Shown piece by piece: positions 32,951 to 36,359 of a stretch of DNA of 36,359 nucleotides. The DNA comes from an uncultured Planctomycetota bacterium. GTDB lineage: Bacteria; Planctomycetota; Phycisphaerae; Phycisphaerales; UBA5793. Where the stretch lies: assembly GCA_900696685.1 (NCBI GenBank), contig CAADHA010000034.1:1-36359 (forward strand), read 5' to 3'. Made by a program: the position numbers and the translations under genes. The stretch's first letter is position 1; each line of letters starts with the position of its first letter. The notes under the pieces were generated by a model. The model saw only the letters and a list, made by a program, of their open reading frames with translations, did not search any database and was not told the DNA's origin.

Positions 32951-34240
32951 ATGCCCTACACCATCAAGCCGATCGACCCCATTGAACTCGACGATGAACG
33001 GCTCGACTACCTGAGCCGTCAAGCAGATTCGGGCGAGCGCTGGGTGCTCAACTTCGGCCCCCAGCATCCCGCCACGCACACCACCCTGCGCCTGGTCATG
33101 GAACTCGACGGCGAGCGGGTCGTCCGTGTCACCCCTCACATCGGCTACCTGCACTCGGGGTTCGAGAAACTCGCCGAGCACCACGACTACAACCAGTACG
33201 TCTGCACGGTCAGCCGGATGAACTACATCTCGCCGATCGCCAACGACATCGCCTGGCACCATGCGGTCGAGAGACTCTTCGGCATCGAGATCACACCGCG
33301 CTGCAAGGTGCTGCGGACGATCATGCACGAGATGGGCCGCATCCAGGACCATCTCCTCTGCGTGGGCACGGCCGCGCTCGATCTCGGGGCCTTCACCGGA
33401 TTCCTTTACGGCTTCAACCAGCGCGAACGCATTAATGACATCTGCGACTTCATCTCCGGCCAGCGTTTCCATCCCGACTGGACTCGCGTCGGAGGCCTCA
33501 TGCGCGATCTCCCTGATGAGCAGACCTTCCGTACGCTCGTCAAGCGGTTCATTGACGAAGAGATGCCGCCGGCGCTCGATGACATTGAGACGCTGCTCAA
33601 CCGCAACCGCATCTTCCTGGACCGCACTCAGGGCATCGGTGTAATCGACAGGGCCGACGCGATCGCGTGGAGCCTCTCCGGCCCGGTGGCGCGGGCGTCG
33701 GGCGTGCGGCGCGACGTGCGCAAGGATGATCCCTACCTCTGCTTCGCCGACAACTGGGACGGGCAGGGATCATCGGCCGTGAAGTTCAAGGTCGCAGTCA
33801 TGAACGACGGCGATGTCTTCAGCCGGTACTACGTGCGCCTCTTCGAGATCCGCCAGTCCGTCGAGATCATTCGCCAACTCATCGACGACATTCCCGGCGG
33901 GCCGGTGGATACGTTCGCCGGCGGCAAATTCGTCAAGCCCGACAAGAACCAGGTCTACGGCTCGATCGAGGGCCTCATCCAGCACTTCGAGATCATCATG
34001 ACCAATCGTGGCTGGAAAGCGCCGGTTGCCGAGGTCTACGCCTGCCAGGAGACGGCCAACGGCGAACTGGGATATTACATCGTCTCCGACGGCGGCCCTC
34101 GCTCGTGGCGGGCGCGGACCAGGCCCCCTTCATTCATCAACTATCAGTCGTTCCCGAAGATGCTTGAGGGGCACCTGCTCTCCGACGCCGTTGCCATCCT
34201 CGGCAGCCTCAACATCATCGCGGCCGAACTGGATCGCTGA
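32951..34240 (+). CDS. nuoD: NADH-quinone oxidoreductase subunit D
   Basis: The 429-residue protein is the 49-kDa-type subunit of respiratory complex I, in the peripheral arm, where it lines the quinone site. Family segments are LNFGPQHPATHTTLRLVMELDGE, then HIGYLHSGFEKLAEHHDYNQ, then SRMNYISPIANDIAW, then MGRIQDHLLCVGTAALDLGA, then SGQRFHPDWTRVGGLMRDLP, and DRTQGIGVI. The C-terminus has NRGWKAPVAEVYACQETANGELGYYIVSDGG and a final AILGSLNIIAAELDR, with the conserved end of the family. Length is typical for the separate NuoD type, not a NuoCD fusion. It is followed directly by nuoE, 13 bases later. No nuoABC lies upstream. Confidence 0.95.
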   Translation: MPYTIKPIDPIELDDERLDYLSRQADSGERWVLNFGPQHPATHTTLRLVMELDGERVVRVTPHIGYLHSGFEKLAEHHDYNQYVCTVSRMNYISPIANDIAWHHAVERLFGIEITPRCKVLRTIMHEMGRIQDHLLCVGTAALDLGAFTGFLYGFNQRERINDICDFISGQRFHPDWTRVGGLMRDLPDEQTFRTLVKRFIDEEMPPALDDIETLLNRNRIFLDRTQGIGVIDRADAIAWSLSGPVARASGVRRDVRKDDPYLCFADNWDGQGSSAVKFKVAVMNDGDVFSRYYVRLFEIRQSVEIIRQLIDDIPGGPVDTFAGGKFVKPDKNQVYGSIEGLIQHFEIIMTNRGWKAPVAEVYACQETANGELGYYIVSDGGPRSWRARTRPPSFINYQSFPKMLEGHLLSDAVAILGSLNIIAAELDR

Positions 34241-34253
34241 ATCAGGACGACGC

Positions 34254-34799
34254 ATGGCGTGGATCACCAAGAACTCGGCGACGATGGAGATCGAGCGGCG
34301 CGACGAGCCGTACCTCACGCAGACAATGCGAGATGATCTCGCGAAACGCATCCTGCCGCGCTACGAGACGAAGATGGCGGCGCTGCTGCCGGTGCTTCAC
34401 GAAGTGCAGCACCACGTGGGCTATCTCCCACACCAGGCGCTGCTCGAGGTAGCCGACTTCCTCGACCTCGCGCCGGCACAGGTCCTCGACACCGCCTCGT
34501 TCTATGAAGAGTTCTTCTTCCACCCCGTCGGCAAATACATCATCGGCGTGTGCCAGTCAATCTCGTGCGAAGCATGCGGACACCAGGCGATCGTCGATCA
34601 CCTGCGAGATAAACTCGGCATCGAGCCGCACGAGACTACGTCCGACGGCCTCTTTACTCTGCGCTGCATGGAGTGTCTCGGCGCCTGCGACACGGCGCCG
34701 TGCGCGCTCGTCAATGAAGATCGCCGCGACCTGCTCACAATCGGGCAGATTGATGCGCTGATAGATGAGATCCACAGGCGGGAGAGCGGGCAGGAGTGA
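34254..34799 (+). CDS. nuoE: NADH-quinone oxidoreductase subunit E
   Basis: The 181-residue protein is the thioredoxin-like 2Fe-2S (24-kDa) subunit of complex I. The N-terminal helices include ALLPVLHEVQHHVGYLPHQALLEVADFLDL and VLDTASFYEEFFFHPVGKY. The 2Fe-2S cluster cysteines sit in CQSISC (first pair) and CMECLGAC (second pair), with the usual spacing. It would pass electrons with NuoF. No nuoF gene follows here. The gene starts 13 bases after the nuoD stop, and the next small gene starts one base after its own stop. Confidence 0.93.
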   Translation: MAWITKNSATMEIERRDEPYLTQTMRDDLAKRILPRYETKMAALLPVLHEVQHHVGYLPHQALLEVADFLDLAPAQVLDTASFYEEFFFHPVGKYIIGVCQSISCEACGHQAIVDHLRDKLGIEPHETTSDGLFTLRCMECLGACDTAPCALVNEDRRDLLTIGQIDALIDEIHRRESGQE

Positions 34800-34800
34800 G

Positions 34801-35019
34801 ATGACCGAACCGTCCAAAAAGCCGCTCATGCGCTGCATCGGCGAGTTCTTCGGTCACATCATGAAGGCCGTACGGCAGGATGTGGCCGGCGAGCGCCGGG
34901 CCGCTTGCGACAAGTCCGACAGACAGGTCATCGAATCCACCCAGCGGCAGGAGCGGCGCGGCGATGTCGTGCTCCGCGAAACGCGCATCCGCGAAGTCGA
35001 GTTTCGCAGCGATGAGTGA
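34801..35019 (+). CDS. small 72-residue protein of unknown function
   Basis: The protein starts MTEPSKKPLMRCIGEFFGHI and continues with MKAVRQDVAGERRAA and a charged body, QRQERRGDVVLRETRIREVEFRSDE. It has no membrane segment or recognised domain. The ATG lies one base after the nuoE stop with GGAG upstream, so it is translationally tied to nuoE. Similar short proteins near complex I genes occur in planctomycetes as far as I recall, but no function is known. Its stop overlaps the next gene by eight bases. Confidence 0.6.
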   Translation: MTEPSKKPLMRCIGEFFGHIMKAVRQDVAGERRAACDKSDRQVIESTQRQERRGDVVLRETRIREVEFRSDE

Positions 35020-35233
35020 GCGAGTCAGGCTCAGTACGCGGCAGGTTCTGGTGCGCCTTGGCGTCGCGGCGGTTCTGTGGTTCGGCGCGGGGGCGGCCCT
35101 CGCTGTGGCGCTGGGCATGGCGCGGGTCGACTCCGTGGCGTTTCTGCTCTGCCTTGGCGTGGTCTTTCTGCTCGGCTCGGTCTTCTATGCAGCACTGTTC
35201 GGGCCTCGCGTTGATTCCCATGAAGGTGGCTGA
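35012..35233 (+). CDS. small two-helix membrane protein of unknown function
   Basis: The 73-residue protein starts MSERVRLSTRQVLVRLGVAA and has two hydrophobic stretches near residues 16-33 and 40-62 (VAFLLCLGVVFLLGSVFYAALF). It ends in GPRVDSHEGG. The ATG overlaps the previous stop by eight bases, and the stop lies one base before the LemA start, so all three appear to be one translational unit. I do not recognise the family. Confidence 0.55.
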   Translation: MSERVRLSTRQVLVRLGVAAVLWFGAGAALAVALGMARVDSVAFLLCLGVVFLLGSVFYAALFGPRVDSHEGG

Positions 35234-35234
35234 A

Positions 35235-35804
35235 ATGCAGTGGATCATCCCCCTCGGCCTTCTCGCGCTGCTCCTCCTCGTGCCGCTCATCTACGTACTG
35301 GTCATTTACAACCGCCTGGTCTCGCTGCGCCAGCACGTCGCCGAGTCGTGGTCGGACATCGACGTTGAACTCAAGCGGCGCTACGAGTTGATCCCCAACC
35401 TCGTCGCCACGGTGAAGGGCTACGCGGCGCACGAGCGAGAGACGTTGGAAAAGGTGATTGCTCTGCGCAATGCCGCCGCGGCAAGCCAGGCCGGCGCGGC
35501 TTCGCAGGCGCGAGATGAAACCGCCCTCATGCTCGGCGTCAAGCAGTTGTTTGCGATCGTCGAACGCTATCCGCAGATCAAGGCTGATGCGCACTTCCTC
35601 GAACTCCAGCGAGAACTGGCGCTGACCGAAGACCGCATCGCCGCCGCCCGCCGCTTCTACAACGCCAACACCCGCGAGATGCGCCAACTCTGCGAGACGA
35701 TCCCTTCGAGCCTCGTTGCGGCGATGTTCAGCATCAGGCCGGGCGAATACTTTGAGTTGGGCAGCGACGCTGAACGCATCACGCCGCGGGTGGGAATGGT
35801 ATGA
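35235..35804 (+). CDS. LemA family protein
   Basis: The 189-residue protein has an N-terminal membrane helix at residues 3-22 (WIIPLGLLALLLLVPLIYVLV). The LemA domain follows: YNRLVSLRQHVAESWSDIDVELKRRYELIPNLVATVKGYAAHERETLEKV, then LFAIVERYPQIKADAHFLELQRELALTEDRIAAARRFYNANTREM. It ends PGEYFELGS. LemA proteins are membrane-tethered helical proteins of unclear function. The ATG at 35235 is preceded by AAGGTGG at five bases; an upstream ATG at 35220 overlaps the previous gene and lacks a site. A TPM-domain partner, common next to lemA, does not follow here. Confidence 0.92.
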   Translation: MQWIIPLGLLALLLLVPLIYVLVIYNRLVSLRQHVAESWSDIDVELKRRYELIPNLVATVKGYAAHERETLEKVIALRNAAAASQAGAASQARDETALMLGVKQLFAIVERYPQIKADAHFLELQRELALTEDRIAAARRFYNANTREMRQLCETIPSSLVAAMFSIRPGEYFELGSDAERITPRVGMV

Positions 35805-36202
35805 GGGCGTTGAGTCGAGCCTTGAACGTGATCGCGGGAGTTGAACCGGTGCGTGCATGAGCATGAAGAATGTGCCGCGGTTGGGGTACGGCAATCGCCG
35901 CTTTGACTCGATCCGATGGAAATGGCCGGGCCGACGCGCAGGACAGGATGGGCGGCAGCGCGTCGCTCAGATTCGTCGATCGCTCGCCGCAGTTGCCTTG
36001 TGTGCGGCCGCCCGCTCGCACCGCGAGACGCCCATGCTCCGCCTCTAGCAGGCCGCTAAGGAACTGTTGAGTTGTGGCGGATTCTCGGGTAATTGGGTCG
36101 GCGGTGCTGTCATGCGGCGGTCGTCGGGGTGTCGGCGAGTCTGGAATCGCCCGCGTTCGTGGCCGGCGGCTCTGCATCGCTGGCGTTGGACGCCGCCGGC
36201 CG
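35805..36202. other. region between lemA and the transposase, no gene supported
   Basis: This 398-base stretch holds no gene I can support. Its right part, from about 36046, probably belongs to the 3' end of the insertion sequence. No terminator hairpin was seen after lemA. Confidence 0.45.
36046..36066 (-). repeat. possible terminal repeat of the insertion sequence
   Basis: TAGCAGGCCGCTAAGGAACTG resembles terminal repeats I recall for related IS5-type elements (TAGCAGnCTGCTGAA-like). It lies about 137 bases past the transposase stop. The other end is outside the window, so it cannot be confirmed. Confidence 0.3.
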
Positions 36203-36359
36203 TCAACTCGGCACCAGTTTGGTCATTCGCAACAGGTTGTACGCGGCGCCGCACATCAGCGCCGAGTTCTCGATCCGCACGTGGCCGATGAACTTGGTTC
36301 GCGACAGGCCCGCGACCGTCTTGGCCCAGCCGATGATCTGCTCGCATCGCTTGCGGACG
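36203..36359 (-). mobile_element. C-terminal end of an IS5/IS4-type transposase (cut by the window)
   Basis: In the minus-strand frame ending at the TGA at 36205-36203, the last 51 codons read VRKRCEQIIGWAKTVAGLSR, then TKFIGHVRIENSALMCGAAYNLLRMTKLVPS. The R-K-R-x-E-x-x-x-G-W-x-K-T-V-x-G and A-A-Y-N-L-L/V-R pattern is the C-terminal signature of DDE transposases of the IS5 superfamily, including the catalytic Glu of the DDE triad. The gene continues past the right edge. Whether the element is intact cannot be judged from here. Confidence 0.8.

Noticed and set aside
35857..36048. A 63-codon plus-strand frame after lemA, ending near the possible IS terminus
   Set aside because: It is short and Arg-rich with no clear ribosome site. 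I considered a gene cut by the insertion but could not support it.

Overview
The window is high-GC, densely packed bacterial DNA. Its gene families point to the Planctomycetota, possibly a Phycisphaerae-like lineage: a YdjY-domain lipoprotein, an HDOD protein, PQQ-propeller and TIGR02206 proteins, a two-part acyl-CoA mutase, and several small orphan proteins of a planctomycete type. The phylum call is inference from gene content; there is no rRNA or other phylogenetic marker. No tRNA, rRNA or CRISPR array was seen.

Layout. (1) Positions 1-11027, all minus strand, hold ten tightly spaced or overlapping genes. Transcription runs from a PQQ beta-propeller protein through a HemN-like radical SAM enzyme, a GT4 glycosyltransferase, a hotdog thioesterase, an EamA-like membrane protein, a PaaK-like acyl-CoA ligase, a chorismate-lyase-like protein and a flavin halogenase-like oxidoreductase, to an ABC ATPase and a large FtsX-type permease cut by the window edge. 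This looks like part of a biosynthesis and export locus for an aromatic metabolite derived from 4-hydroxybenzoate, and it is the most interesting part of the window. (2) 11165-15676 holds an unrecognised plus-strand gene, gpsA, a long intergenic region with an AT-rich inverted-repeat element, a cyclopropane-fatty-acid synthase gene (cfa), and a decayed TIGR01777-type epimerase remnant fused out of frame to the end of cfa. (3) 15651-17525 is an ECF sigma factor with a membrane partner that is probably its anti-sigma factor. (4) 17619-20206 is purB and an HDOD gene. (5) 20581-24687, minus strand, holds a YdjY lipoprotein, a PtsN-like EIIA protein, an RsmB-like rRNA methyltransferase and a MacB-like permease. 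(6) 24733-29184 holds a 95-residue orphan, a thioredoxin-like gene (minus strand), nadA with a one-base frameshift in a G tract, an Fpg-family glycosylase and a TIGR02206 membrane protein. (7) 29163-32442, minus strand, holds a host-attachment-family protein, a VOC protein with a strong intrinsic terminator, a small orphan and an acyl-CoA mutase large subunit whose substrate residues look like isobutyryl-CoA mutase. (8) 32590-35804, plus strand, holds a small membrane protein, nuoD, nuoE, two small proteins and a LemA protein. (9) The right edge carries the C-terminal end of an insertion-sequence transposase.

Functionally, most of the right two thirds is housekeeping: lipid backbone and modification, purine and NAD synthesis, DNA repair, rRNA modification and complex I subunits. 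Accessory or decaying DNA is confined to the left-hand cluster, the inverted-repeat island, the epimerase remnant and the transposase end. Long G tracts inside coding genes recur, and one coincides with the nadA frameshift.
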